Shown here: positions 1-7,821 of the stretch, piece after piece
How positions within the stretch are numbered: position 1 is the stretch's first letter
Layout of the letters: each line of letters begins with the position of its first letter
NCBI GenBank assembly: GCA_021781615.1
Contig: JAJXWM010000006.1
Coordinates: forward strand, 1-40,000
DNA from: Pseudomonadota bacterium
GTDB taxonomy: Bacteria; Pseudomonadota; Gammaproteobacteria; UBA9339
DNA length: 40,000 bases
Direction of reading: 5' to 3'
Position numbers and translations under genes: made by a program
Notes under the pieces: generated by a model
Told to the model about the DNA's origin: nothing
The model's input: the letters and a program-made list of their open reading frames with translations, nothing else
The model's database searches: none

Positions 1-343
1 TGCGGGGTATTGATATGGAAGAATTACAGCCTCAAATTTAATAGGTTTTTTAGAAAAACTTGATAGTCGAGTTTTAGGTTAAATGGGCTTTTATTGTGCT
101 GTTTTTTGGTGACCTCGTGTAAGGTCCCATGACAAAGAAATTTGACCACACTGTCAAGTTTGGGGCGCCAACTTAATGAACTCGAAAAAACAACTTGTGG
201 CGATTTTACGGAATTAATCAAGAGTAGCAGATGGGCAGTTAAGCCAATAATAGAGTTAACTAAAACGATAAAAATAAAATTTAATAACTATAAATTTTTA
301 AGAAGTTAGCAATGATATATTAAAAATCGTAAACAAAATGATT
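1..343. other. Left edge, no confident gene
   Basis: I see no convincing complete gene here. In frame 3 the first 41 bases read as a 12-residue tail (RGIDMEELQPQI, then TAA), which could be the C-terminus of a gene entering from the left. A 65-codon minus-strand frame at 24-221 has no recognisable domain and no clear ribosome-binding site. The remainder, 222-343, is AT-rich spacer before the convergent end of the methyltransferase gene. Confidence 0.3.
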
Positions 344-1027
344 TTATATCATCCCTCCAAAAACTGTTATGGGCCCTCTACGCCAAAAACATTCAGGATG
401 TAAAAAGCCTGCTTGTCTAAGACATTCAAGTTCATCTACCAAAGGAAGATAATGATCTTCAGCCGCCCATTCTGCAAAATGTTTAAAAGCCTCCTGTACA
501 CCAACTCCGTGTTTCCCCATGGAAGTCGCCCAATTGTCAAAAGTGAGTTTTCTAACTTTGTCGTCGAAACTCACAGTTGCATCAAGGTTGAGAAAGAGAC
601 CTCCTGGTTTCAGCGACTCTGCAATTGAGGCGTAAACCTTGGCTTTTTGTTCGAGGTTTTGGATATGATGCAGAGACAACGATGCAACAATAACATCGCT
701 TTTCGGCAAAGAACCCAAAAAACTACACTCCATAAAAGCTACTCTTTCTTTTTCGGAACTGAGCCGCCGCTTTGCTTCTGACAACATATAAGGATCGATA
801 TCTATGAGATCAACCTTGGCAGCAGGAATACCACGTAAGATAGCTTGAGTGAGCGCCCCTGTTCCACCCCCCAGGTCAAGCACGTGAGGAGATTTTTTTG
901 CCAAAGCATTAACCAAATCAACACCGACTTTCAGCATCTCATCGTAGTGTGGAATAAAGATTCGAATCATCTCGTCATATCGCTCGGCAGTAACCATAAG
1001 ATGTTTTTCAACAGAATGACCACTCAT
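344..1027 (-). CDS. Class I SAM-dependent methyltransferase
   Basis: A 227-residue protein with a Rossmann-type methyltransferase fold. Motif I (VLDLGGGTG, residues 49-57) would bind S-adenosylmethionine. The acidic strand end DLIDIDPYM would bind the ribose hydroxyls. A SLSLHHI stretch and a KPGGLFLNLD stretch follow as motifs IV and V. The length suits a small-molecule or single-domain methyltransferase. The substrate cannot be read from the sequence. The start at 1027 is preceded by AAGGGGG at good spacing. It is transcribed away from the exporter gene upstream, with a 36-bp gap, so the two could share a transcript. It is not CmoA or UbiE by obvious motifs. Confidence 0.75.
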   Translation of the reverse strand: MSGHSVEKHLMVTAERYDEMIRIFIPHYDEMLKVGVDLVNALAKKSPHVLDLGGGTGALTQAILRGIPAAKVDLIDIDPYMLSEAKRRLSSEKERVAFMECSFLGSLPKSDVIVASLSLHHIQNLEQKAKVYASIAESLKPGGLFLNLDATVSFDDKVRKLTFDNWATSMGKHGVGVQEAFKHFAEWAAEDHYLPLVDELECLRQAGFLHPECFWRRGPITVFGGMI

Positions 1028-1063
1028 ATTATCCCCCTTTCCATTATTTTTAGCTCATCAAAG

Positions 1064-1690
1064 CTAGCGTCTAACAAAAGCTAAAACCACACCAAAACCA
1101 ATCAAGAATGCGCCCAATAATTTGGCGATGTATTTTTCGGCTTTTTCCAGAACATGCTTAATATAAGAATGAGACAGAATGGCTGTTAAGACACAAAACC
1201 AAGCTGTAGAAATGAAAAATACTTCCAGAGCATAAATGCTCATCCAACTAAAAGATGTTCCAGGCTTGATAATCACGGTAAAAAGAGACAAAAAAAATAA
1301 GGTGGCCTTTGGATTAAGTAGATTACATAAAAACCCTTGCCTAAAAGAAGTAAAATTAGATATTTCTTTTTTTTGTATTTTTTTATTAGATGACAAAAAT
1401 CCCTTAGATTGCTTAAAAAACAAAGAATTTATCCCCAAGTAAATCAGATAAGATGCACCAATATACTTGATGAAACCAAATAGCAGAAGTGAGTTTGAAA
1501 TAACAAACGCCAGCCCGCACAAGCAATAAGTCATATGCACCAAAATAGCAGCGCCCACCCCAAAGGAAGTAAAATACCCTGATTGCCTTGAATATAAGAG
1601 ACTATTTTTTGTCACGATTACAAAATCTGGCCCTGGCAACATCGCGCCAAACAAAACAACAATCCCTATAGAAAAAAATTGTGTAATCAT
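1064..1690 (-). CDS. LysE/RhtB-family amino-acid exporter
   Basis: A 208-residue polytopic inner-membrane protein. The N-terminal helix carries the LysE-family signature GAMLPGPDFVIVTKNSLL, and several more hydrophobic helices follow to the C-terminus (FLIGFGVVLAFVRR). Family members export amino acids or their analogues using the proton gradient; the substrate here is unknown. An in-frame start exists 14 codons upstream (1732), but the ATG at 1690 is preceded by GGAG at about 8 nt and matches the usual family start just before the first helix, so I chose it. It lies just upstream of the methyltransferase on the same strand. Confidence 0.8.
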   Translation of the reverse strand: MITQFFSIGIVVLFGAMLPGPDFVIVTKNSLLYSRQSGYFTSFGVGAAILVHMTYCLCGLAFVISNSLLLFGFIKYIGASYLIYLGINSLFFKQSKGFLSSNKKIQKKEISNFTSFRQGFLCNLLNPKATLFFLSLFTVIIKPGTSFSWMSIYALEVFFISTAWFCVLTAILSHSYIKHVLEKAEKYIAKLLGAFLIGFGVVLAFVRR

Positions 1691-1728
1691 ACATAACACT
1701 CCAAACTTAATCTGACACTTACCATATA

Positions 1729-1887
1729 TCATGCAGCCGAATCATAAACGATTGTACTGTCCGACACTTCTAACACATTACCATGATTTTTTCCGATGGC
1801 AATATGTTTAGAATCTTTAAAAGGATGGCATTGGGGTTTTTCCGGGAAAAAAACAATCGGCTTCATTACAGCACCAATCTTAATCAT
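1729..1887 (-). CDS. Small ORF, possible frameshifted tail of the exported protein
   Basis: A 52-codon minus-strand frame whose ATG overlaps the stop of the exported protein upstream (ATGATTAA arrangement). The peptide starts MIKIGAVMKP and contains FFPEKPQCHPF and HIAIGKNHGNVLEV, which looks protein-like rather than random. There is no clear ribosome-binding site. It is either a translationally coupled small gene or the rest of the upstream gene displaced by a one-base frameshift. I do not recognise a family. Confidence 0.3.
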   Translation of the reverse strand: MIKIGAVMKPIVFFPEKPQCHPFKDSKHIAIGKNHGNVLEVSDSTIVYDSAA

Positions 1888-2119
1888 TAGTAATGGTTTC
1901 AACTACATCGCTCAGAATCTCCCTACAAGCTATACAAGAACCAAAAAATTGATCATAAACCCTATGTTTCTTTCCTTTCTCATCAGGATCTATTCTATAA
2001 ACTCCTTTATGAATCGCTAAGCCAGGGGTGCTAAAAAAACTAAAAAATAAAATAATCACTAATAAAAAACTTATTTTATTAAATATATTTACCTTAGCCC
2101 ATAAAGCTTTGATCCTCAT
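1880..2119 (-). CDS. Small exported protein of unknown function
   Basis: A 79-residue protein that begins with a basic stretch and a long hydrophobic run (ISFLLVIILFFSFF), followed by a likely signal-peptidase site near STPGLA. The mature part is about 45 residues and contains a CIAC motif, so a CxxC redox or metal site is possible. I chose the ATG at 2119 because AGGGG sits about 7 nt upstream; the ATG six bases further upstream would be too close to that site. The coding frame may continue in another frame at 1887-1729. No homologue is recognised. Confidence 0.5.
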   Translation of the reverse strand: MRIKALWAKVNIFNKISFLLVIILFFSFFSTPGLAIHKGVYRIDPDEKGKKHRVYDQFFGSCIACREILSDVVETITND

Positions 2120-2133
2120 ATCCATACCCCTAT

Positions 2134-2262
2134 TTATGCCAATTTATAGCGAGTTGATCTTCCTTGCCCCAACCTATTTAAGCGTTTTAAATCAACCAAT
2201 TTTTTAATAATTGATTCAATAGTTCGAGCTGGCAGTTTCAATTCATATATAACATCCTTTCA
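2134..2262 (-). pseudogene. Winged-helix C-terminal relic
   Basis: Reading the minus strand from 2259 gives about 41 residues (starting KDVIYELKLPARTIES and ending LGQGRSTRYKLA) that resemble the C-terminal winged helix found in Fic-type or RecG-like/AAA_4 regulators, where a 'GxGRSTRYxL' wing is common. A TGA lies directly upstream in frame at 2260-2262 and more stops follow, with no start codon. This is the 3' remnant of a larger deleted gene. The assignment comes from the motif only. Confidence 0.45.
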
Positions 2263-2483
2263 TCTAACCAAAAAATCCCTTTAGCTGAGTTGAGTTTTAT
2301 TGTGCCAACGCTCGGTCTTAACACAACGTATAAATTAAAATTTTTATTATACAAATCAAGTGGTAATAATTAGCAAAAATAAAAACCCCTTCAAAAAATA
2401 TATCGCATCAATCCCCACAAAACCCCCACAATTTGATTTAGACGAATCAAGCGATTATGATACAAGCCACGTCCACTAAGGAT
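2263..2483. other. Intergenic, AT-rich, no gene
   Basis: This stretch lies between the winged-helix relic and the tandem repeats. Minus-strand frames extending into the repeats are artefacts of the repeat sequence. I see no promoter or RNA gene. Confidence 0.4.
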
Positions 2484-2801
2484 GTGCCTGTAGCCAAGCC
2501 CGCAGGGCGCAGTCCCCCGCGCATGCGGGGGATCCAGAAGAAATAGACTACTGATAATAAGTAGTGAATACTGAGCGATGTTTAGAATTGTGCCTGTAGC
2601 CAAGCCCGCAGGGCGCAGTCCCCCGCGCATGCGGGGGATCCAGAAGAAATAGACTACTGATAATAAGTAGTGAATACTGAGCGATATTTAGAATTGTGCC
2701 TGTAGCCAAGCCCGCAGGGCGCAGTCCCCCGCGCATGCGGGGGATCCAGAAGAAATAGACTACTGATAATAAGTAGTGAATACTGAGCGATATTTAGAAT
2801 T
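2484..2801 (+). repeat. Three tandem 106-bp units abutting tRNA-Arg
   Basis: Units start at 2484, 2590 and 2696, and the next 106-bp step lands exactly on the tRNA start at 2802. Each unit opens with GTGCCTGTAGC, identical to the first 11 bases of the tRNA. It continues with a GC-rich palindromic core: GCCC-GCA-GGGC, then CCCCCGC-GCAT-GCGGGGG, then GGATCC. An AT-rich part follows with an ACTAC/GTAGT hairpin and ends in TTAGAATT. I see one difference between units (GATGTTT in unit 1, GATATTT in units 2 and 3), so the expansion is recent. The core looks like a dispersed REP element. The short open frames inside are not genes. Confidence 0.9.
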
Positions 2802-2878
2802 GTGCCTGTAGCTCAGTTGGATAGAGCGTTGGCCTCCGAAGCCAAAGGTCGCTGGTTCGAACCCAGTCAGGCACGCCA
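2802..2878 (+). tRNA. tRNA-Arg (CCG anticodon)
   Basis: A 77-nt cloverleaf. The acceptor stem GTGCCTG pairs with CAGGCAC, then discriminator G and an encoded CCA. The D arm has AGCTCAGTTGGATAGAGC. The anticodon stem TTGGC/GCCAA closes the loop CTCCGAA, giving anticodon CCG for arginine. The T arm has CTGGTTCGAACCCAG. The first 11 bases also open each of the three upstream repeat units. Confidence 0.97.
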
Positions 2879-2888
2879 TCTCCCGACA

Positions 2889-2906
2889 AGAAATTGCTGA
2901 ATTTCT
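2889..2906. terminator. Possible weak hairpin after the tRNA
   Basis: AGAAATT-GCTG-AATTTCT is a perfect 7-bp stem between the tRNA and the convergent PqaA-like gene. It is AT-rich and lacks a strong T-run, so terminator function is uncertain. Confidence 0.25.
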
Positions 2907-4481
2907 CTATAAATCTTGATGCTCGCCCTGATTACTAATTTGCTTAGGTAAAACATCGGGCGCTATATTAACCTCGGTTGTAACAATAAATGTTTCCCTA
3001 CCAAGCTTGTAATGTAATTCAGCAAAAGATGCCTGCCAACCTTTGGCAGGAGATAGCGAAGTAATTTCTGCGTGACAAGCGCCCCCGTCTTTACAATCAA
3101 AAGAAATATCTTTCTCCTTATAACAATTATCTCCCATACTAATAAAAAAATAATTTAAAAGTTTTTTAAATAACAGACGATATTCGCCGTAAGAAGTAAT
3201 AAAGCGAAAATCGCGAGTAGAACCGTTATTAGCCACCCACAATTTTGCCAAAAATGGTTTAATGGAACTATAAAGCTGAATTTTGTCACTACCCAACTTC
3301 CAATTAACCGTCGGCAAAGTAATTTTATTCAAAACAAAATAAAAGTATGAATTAAGTGCCTCATTAACCGCTTGCATACTATTGGTGGAATCGCTAATAG
3401 GATTACCTCCAAGATAATGCATGGAGTTCGGCAAATATCTAATGTGGCTCCGATTAGTGTTATATCCCGGCAAATCTTTAAAATACCACTTAGAAGAGTC
3501 AGGAACAAAAAAGTCATCGCCACTAGCATTGATAATATATTTTGGTATGGCAAACCTTTCTTTATATTTATCATCCATTAAATAACTATACGGGTCCTCA
3601 ACGGTCATAAGATCAGAATAAGCGGAAGTATTTAGACTCTTAGTAATATTATATTCCTCATAATCTCTCAACGCCTGCGGACAAACCCCGCCATACGATT
3701 GACAAATATAGGACAAACTTTTCTGCGTATTTAACACATCGATAACAACGGGAATCATTGCCTCTACCCTATGATCACTAAGAGCAGCAAGCCATACTGC
3801 CCATCCTCTTTTGGAAGCACCAGCTAAGACAAAGCCATCAATTGTCACCCCATGCTCAACCTTCATTACTTGCTGTACGGCATCCATCGCTTTCAAAACC
3901 GCCTTAGTCATTGGCAAATGTCCAGCAAGATAAGCGTTCTTGTGCGGATCATCCATAAATCTTTTATAGGTATAAGCTATTATCCTATCTTCTTTAAACG
4001 GTTGGCCGTTAAAAAATAAATATTGATTTAGGGTATCTTGTAGCTCTACTACTAACGCTTTATTATTTAATGCTATATGACCATACTCAATATTTTCTTT
4101 TGAAGACAAAAATTCTTCACCGCCATCAATATTTCTATTGCGACCACCATTTACATATAATAAAGCTTTAGTATAAGAAATTGTCTTGGGAATGTAGAAA
4201 ACCAGCTTATGTTTCCAGATGGTTGAGGGTATATCTTCATAAGAATCAACCGGCCACTTCTGTGAGTAAAGGAAGTAAGTTCTAATCTTGACCTCAGGAT
4301 TGCTATTATTCTCTTCCACAAACTCGTACTTATAAACCCCATCGTCATAATGTAAAAAACACCCCAATACCTCGCTCATCTTTGAATAACAGCGATCTGC
4401 AGCATCGGCGGGGAGGCAAACAAAGCTAAACCATACCAGGCAAAATACTTTTAATAATTGGGAAATTTTTTTTATAATCAT
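2907..4481 (-). CDS. PqaA-family exported protein (PhoPQ-related alpha/beta hydrolase)
   Basis: A 524-residue protein with a clear signal peptide (hydrophobic LLKVFCLVWFSFVCL, then PADAADRC). It resembles the PhoPQ-activated pathogenicity-related family (PqaA of Salmonella, AprA of Dictyostelium). Residues 220-227 (AGASKRGW) form a nucleophile-elbow motif with Ser223 as the probable nucleophile, and later ASGDDFF and NSMHYLGG fit the acid and histidine regions of an alpha/beta hydrolase fold. Enzymatic activity is not established for the family. It should act in the periplasm or outside the cell. AAGG lies 5 nt before the start. It stands alone between the tRNA and the phosphofructokinase terminator. 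The name reflects homology; regulation by PhoPQ here is not shown. Confidence 0.8.
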   Translation of the reverse strand: MIIKKISQLLKVFCLVWFSFVCLPADAADRCYSKMSEVLGCFLHYDDGVYKYEFVEENNSNPEVKIRTYFLYSQKWPVDSYEDIPSTIWKHKLVFYIPKTISYTKALLYVNGGRNRNIDGGEEFLSSKENIEYGHIALNNKALVVELQDTLNQYLFFNGQPFKEDRIIAYTYKRFMDDPHKNAYLAGHLPMTKAVLKAMDAVQQVMKVEHGVTIDGFVLAGASKRGWAVWLAALSDHRVEAMIPVVIDVLNTQKSLSYICQSYGGVCPQALRDYEEYNITKSLNTSAYSDLMTVEDPYSYLMDDKYKERFAIPKYIINASGDDFFVPDSSKWYFKDLPGYNTNRSHIRYLPNSMHYLGGNPISDSTNSMQAVNEALNSYFYFVLNKITLPTVNWKLGSDKIQLYSSIKPFLAKLWVANNGSTRDFRFITSYGEYRLLFKKLLNYFFISMGDNCYKEKDISFDCKDGGACHAEITSLSPAKGWQASFAELHYKLGRETFIVTTEVNIAPDVLPKQISNQGEHQDL

Positions 4482-4497
4482 AAAAACCTTGGTCCTT

Positions 4498-4561
4498 AAA
4501 AAACAGGGTCGGCTTTTAAGTCGGTAAAAAACTCACGACCAAAAAGCTGACTCTGTTTTTT
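4498..4561 (-). terminator. Long imperfect hairpin terminator after the phosphofructokinase gene
   Basis: The arm at 4498-4517 (AAAAAACAGGGTCGGCTTTT) pairs with 4542-4561 (AAAAGCTGACTCTGTTTTTT) at 18 of 20 positions, and the rest are G-U compatible. On the minus strand the stem ends in a T6 run, as expected of a Rho-independent terminator. It could act in both directions because both arms end in A or T tracts. Confidence 0.75.
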
Positions 4562-4574
4562 TAACTAAAATAAA

Positions 4575-5852
4575 TTAACATGCCTCAGCATTCTTTAATA
4601 TATACGCAAATCGTGCGCAAAAATCATCGGGATCCATCCCAGCAATTTTAGCCAACCCCTGTAAACGCTCTCCTTCAAAATCCTCTTTTTCAAGCCGGAT
4701 CATGTACTTCCTTGCCACCTCGTAAGTCTCGGTATTAATATCTACCTTTCTAATCTTCATTCTGCCAGTAGTATAATCCATCATTTCAACAAAAGGCATG
4801 GCTCTGATATTTCCCTCATACCAAACAATCATCGCCCCGGTACCACCTTTCATGAGATAACGTATAGCACCATAACCAAGATTTCTTACATATTCCATAT
4901 CATAAGGTATGGGATCAGCGGCACGTAATTCGTAACCAATATTTTTATCAACAATACCAACTTTTATTCCCATCGCTTGTAAAGTATCATTGACATAACT
5001 TTTAAGAAGCCGGCCAAGCTGAACTTCAGAAAGCTTAATATCCCCTTTTTCATTTCTTTCTATATTCCCATATCGGCTTAGTTCGTCGGCATCAAACTTT
5101 TCAGCAATTCCTTCCGCCAGGATCGCCACCCCATGATCTTTGCCATGAGCCAATCGTTTGAGAATTGTGCCAATTAAAACATCAGCAACTTTTTTAAATG
5201 ATAGCTTACCTGGTCCAAATTCTTCAGGTATAAGTGATACCGTAGCGCCGGAAGCTTCCCCCATCCCTAAAGCAAGGTGACCCGCATGACGCCCCATGAC
5301 AGTAATAAAATACCAGCGCCCCGTAGTACGAGCATCTTCGATAATATTATTAATAATGGAAACCCCAACATGGCGCGCTGTTTGATAACCAAAGGTGGAA
5401 AATCCACCTGGGAGCGGAATATCGTTATCTATCGTTTTAGGAGTATGGACAACGCTAATTAAACCCCGCGCCTCTTTTTCGATCCAATTGGCCATGTGCA
5501 AAGTACCATCACCACCAATAGTAACGAGATATCTGATACCAATACTCTTTAGTGATTCCATCAGAACGCCAAATTTTGCCTTAGCATTCTCTGCGGTATC
5601 TCTTGAGGTACGAAGAATTGAACCACCAGTAGTATGAATTTTGGTTACGTCATCGATAGTGAGAGGCAAAACTTTTCTTTGGCCATCCAAAAGACCTTTG
5701 AACCCCCCGATAATTCCCACGACTTTTTTACCATTATTGATGGCTTCGATGGTCGCTGCACTAATGACGCCGTTAATACCCGGCGCTGGACCACCCCCAA
5801 CAATAATACCTACTGCCTCTTGATTTTTTTCCGTAACATCTTTGTCGTTCAT
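4575..5852 (-). CDS. 6-phosphofructokinase (PFK/PFP superfamily)
   Basis: A 425-residue cytoplasmic enzyme phosphorylating fructose 6-phosphate at C1. The family motifs are GGGPAPGINGVI (residues 19-30), GGDGT (113-117), PKTIDND (138-144, with the catalytic Asp) and a MGRHAGH segment that binds the sugar phosphate. The overall look is of the longer PFP-like clade. However, the residue after GGD is Gly (as in ATP enzymes) while the PKTIDND lysine is usual in pyrophosphate enzymes. This G/K pair is known from plant- and trypanosome-like ATP-dependent enzymes, so the phosphoryl donor cannot be assumed. A strong AGGAGGG precedes the start, and a long hairpin terminator follows. Confidence 0.9.
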   Translation of the reverse strand: MNDKDVTEKNQEAVGIIVGGGPAPGINGVISAATIEAINNGKKVVGIIGGFKGLLDGQRKVLPLTIDDVTKIHTTGGSILRTSRDTAENAKAKFGVLMESLKSIGIRYLVTIGGDGTLHMANWIEKEARGLISVVHTPKTIDNDIPLPGGFSTFGYQTARHVGVSIINNIIEDARTTGRWYFITVMGRHAGHLALGMGEASGATVSLIPEEFGPGKLSFKKVADVLIGTILKRLAHGKDHGVAILAEGIAEKFDADELSRYGNIERNEKGDIKLSEVQLGRLLKSYVNDTLQAMGIKVGIVDKNIGYELRAADPIPYDMEYVRNLGYGAIRYLMKGGTGAMIVWYEGNIRAMPFVEMMDYTTGRMKIRKVDINTETYEVARKYMIRLEKEDFEGERLQGLAKIAGMDPDDFCARFAYILKNAEAC

Positions 5853-5935
5853 CTTTCCCTCCTATTTTATCCTTAAAATTACGAATCCTCCTTATTTTAA
5901 ACTTTTATACGGTAAAATCCAAATAAAACTGAAGT

Positions 5936-7735
5936 TTAATATCCAACCTTAAGAATAGAAACGAAGGCTTCTTGCGGAACATCAACTTTACCCAAGCGCT
6001 TCATTTTCTTTTTACCTTCTTTTTGCTTTTCAAGTAACTTACGCTTACGACTAACGTCACCACCATAACATTTAGCTAAAACGTTTTTACGTAAAGCTTT
6101 TACTGTTTGTCGCGTAATAATGCGTGAACCAATCGCTGCCTGAATTGCCACCTCAAACATCTGTCGCGGAATCAATTCTTTCATGGCCTCAACCAACTTA
6201 CGGCCACGATCATAAGCTTTATCGCGGTGTACAATTGAAGCAAATGCATCAACCTTTTCATTATTGATTAAAATATCGAGCTTCACTAAGTCAGCAGCAG
6301 CAAAATGATCAAAACTATAATCAAGGGAGGCATAACCCTGACTTATAGATTTCAAACGATCGAAAAAATCTAAAATAACCTCGCTCATGGGTAAAAAATA
6401 CCCTAAAGAAACCTGATTACCGATAAAATCCATATTAATTTGGCTACCACGACGCTCCATACAAAGTTTCATGATACTTCCTAGATACTCTTTCGGAGCT
6501 AAAATTTTGGTACGAACAACCGGCTCGCGAATTTCCTGAATTCTTCCCACCTCGAGTAAATTTGCCGGGTTAGAAATAGATAATATATCTCCATTTTCCA
6601 TCACCACTTCATAAACAACAGTCGGCGCAGAAATAACCAAATTAAGATTATATTCACGCTTAAGCCGTTCTTGCACAATTTCTAAATGCAACATCCCTAA
6701 AAATCCACAGCGAAAGCCAAATCCAAGCGCCTCAGAAGTTTCTGGCTCATACGATAATGATGCATCGTTTAACCGTAGTTTTGAAAGAGCTTCACGGAAG
6801 CTCTCAAAATCATCAGCACTTATCGGATAAAGACCAGCATAAACTTGCGGTTTGGCTTTTTTAAATCCAGCTAATGATTCGGGAGCTGGCGCATTGCTAT
6901 GCGTTAAAGTATCACCAACTGGCGCACCAAAAATATCTTTAATATTAGCGACTATATAGCCAACCTCACCTGCCCTCAGCTCTTCGGTTACCTGACGCTT
7001 TGGCGTAAATACGCCGACAATATCAACCCCGTAATCTTTGCCAGTCGATATTACGCGTATTTTTTCGTGAGTTTTTAGTATCCCATTCACCACCCGCACT
7101 AACGAAACAACGCCTAAATAATTATCAAACCAAGAGTCTATAATCAGAGCTTGTAATGGTTTGTCCCTGCCCCCTTTCGGAGGAGGGATGCGATGAACAA
7201 TCGCCTCTAAAAGCTCATCAATACCAATTCCATTTTTAGCACTGATTTTTACCGCGTCAAAAGCCGCGATACCAATAATCTCTTCAATTTCTTTAATGAC
7301 CCGCTCTGGGTCAGATTGTGGCAAATCTATTTTGTTGATTACTGGAATAATTTCTAACCCATTCTCAACTGCCATATAACAAACAGCAACCGTTTGCGCC
7401 TCAACTCCTTGCGCTGCATCTACTAATAATAAAGCTCCCTCACAAGCGGCAAGCGACCGAGAAACTTCGTAAGAAAAGTCGACATGTCCTGGAGTATCAA
7501 TAAAATTAAAGCAATATTCTTCGCCATCTTTGGCTTTATACTGCAAGGTTACACTTTGCGCCTTAATGGTAATTCCACGTTCCCGCTCAATATCCATGCT
7601 ATCTAGAACCTGATCGTGCATCTCTCGTGAAGAAAGACCGCCACAAAGCTGAATAAAACGGTCGGCAAGCGTAGATTTGCCATGATCAACATGGGCAATA
7701 ATACAAAAATTACGAATATTTTTCTGTTTGTTCAT
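5936..7735 (-). CDS. lepA: Elongation factor 4 (LepA GTPase)
   Basis: A 599-residue translational GTPase that binds the ribosome and promotes back-translocation or subunit maturation. The G1 motif AHVDHGKST (residues 14-22), the DTPGH G3 motif and the NKIDLP G4 motif are all present. The C-terminal LepA-specific region ([27 protein letters not shown], then [17 protein letters not shown]) is intact. The length equals the usual size of about 597-600 residues. It begins close to the divergent nadB gene. The usual partner lepB (signal peptidase) is not next to it. The ribosome-binding site is weak. Confidence 0.97.
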   Translation of the reverse strand: MNKQKNIRNFCIIAHVDHGKSTLADRFIQLCGGLSSREMHDQVLDSMDIERERGITIKAQSVTLQYKAKDGEEYCFNFIDTPGHVDFSYEVSRSLAACEGALLLVDAAQGVEAQTVAVCYMAVENGLEIIPVINKIDLPQSDPERVIKEIEEIIGIAAFDAVKISAKNGIGIDELLEAIVHRIPPPKGGRDKPLQALIIDSWFDNYLGVVSLVRVVNGILKTHEKIRVISTGKDYGVDIVGVFTPKRQVTEELRAGEVGYIVANIKDIFGAPVGDTLTHSNAPAPESLAGFKKAKPQVYAGLYPISADDFESFREALSKLRLNDASLSYEPETSEALGFGFRCGFLGMLHLEIVQERLKREYNLNLVISAPTVVYEVVMENGDILSISNPANLLEVGRIQEIREPVVRTKILAPKEYLGSIMKLCMERRGSQINMDFIGNQVSLGYFLPMSEVILDFFDRLKSISQGYASLDYSFDHFAAADLVKLDILINNEKVDAFASIVHRDKAYDRGRKLVEAMKELIPRQMFEVAIQAAIGSRIITRQTVKALRKNVLAKCYGGDVSRKRKLLEKQKEGKKKMKRLGKVDVPQEAFVSILKVGY

Positions 7736-7821
7736 AAGACAATAAGCTACAATTATTAAACCTAAATAGTTTCGACATGGTATATGACAAAACTCATCCC
7801 TGTCAAAATGAAAGAATTTTA

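Noticed and set aside
24-221. 65-codon minus-strand frame
   Set aside because: No domain, no ribosome-binding site and no supporting context; kept only as a note in the left-edge entry.
1796-2020. 74-codon plus-strand frame overlapping the exported protein
   Set aside because: It is antisense to the better-supported minus-strand gene with a signal peptide and ribosome-binding site.
2391-2736. Two minus-strand frames encoding almost identical peptides (MRGGLRPAGLATG and following)
   Set aside because: They are translations of the tandem 106-bp repeat; the hairpins and tRNA-derived start explain the sequence, and there is no ribosome-binding site.
2484-2801. Possible CRISPR array
   Set aside because: The whole 106-bp unit is repeated with no variable spacers, and no cas gene is present.
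2802-2878. Phage or island attachment site at tRNA-Arg
   Set aside because: Integrases usually duplicate the tRNA 3' end. Here only the 5' 11 bases are repeated, and no integrase is visible.
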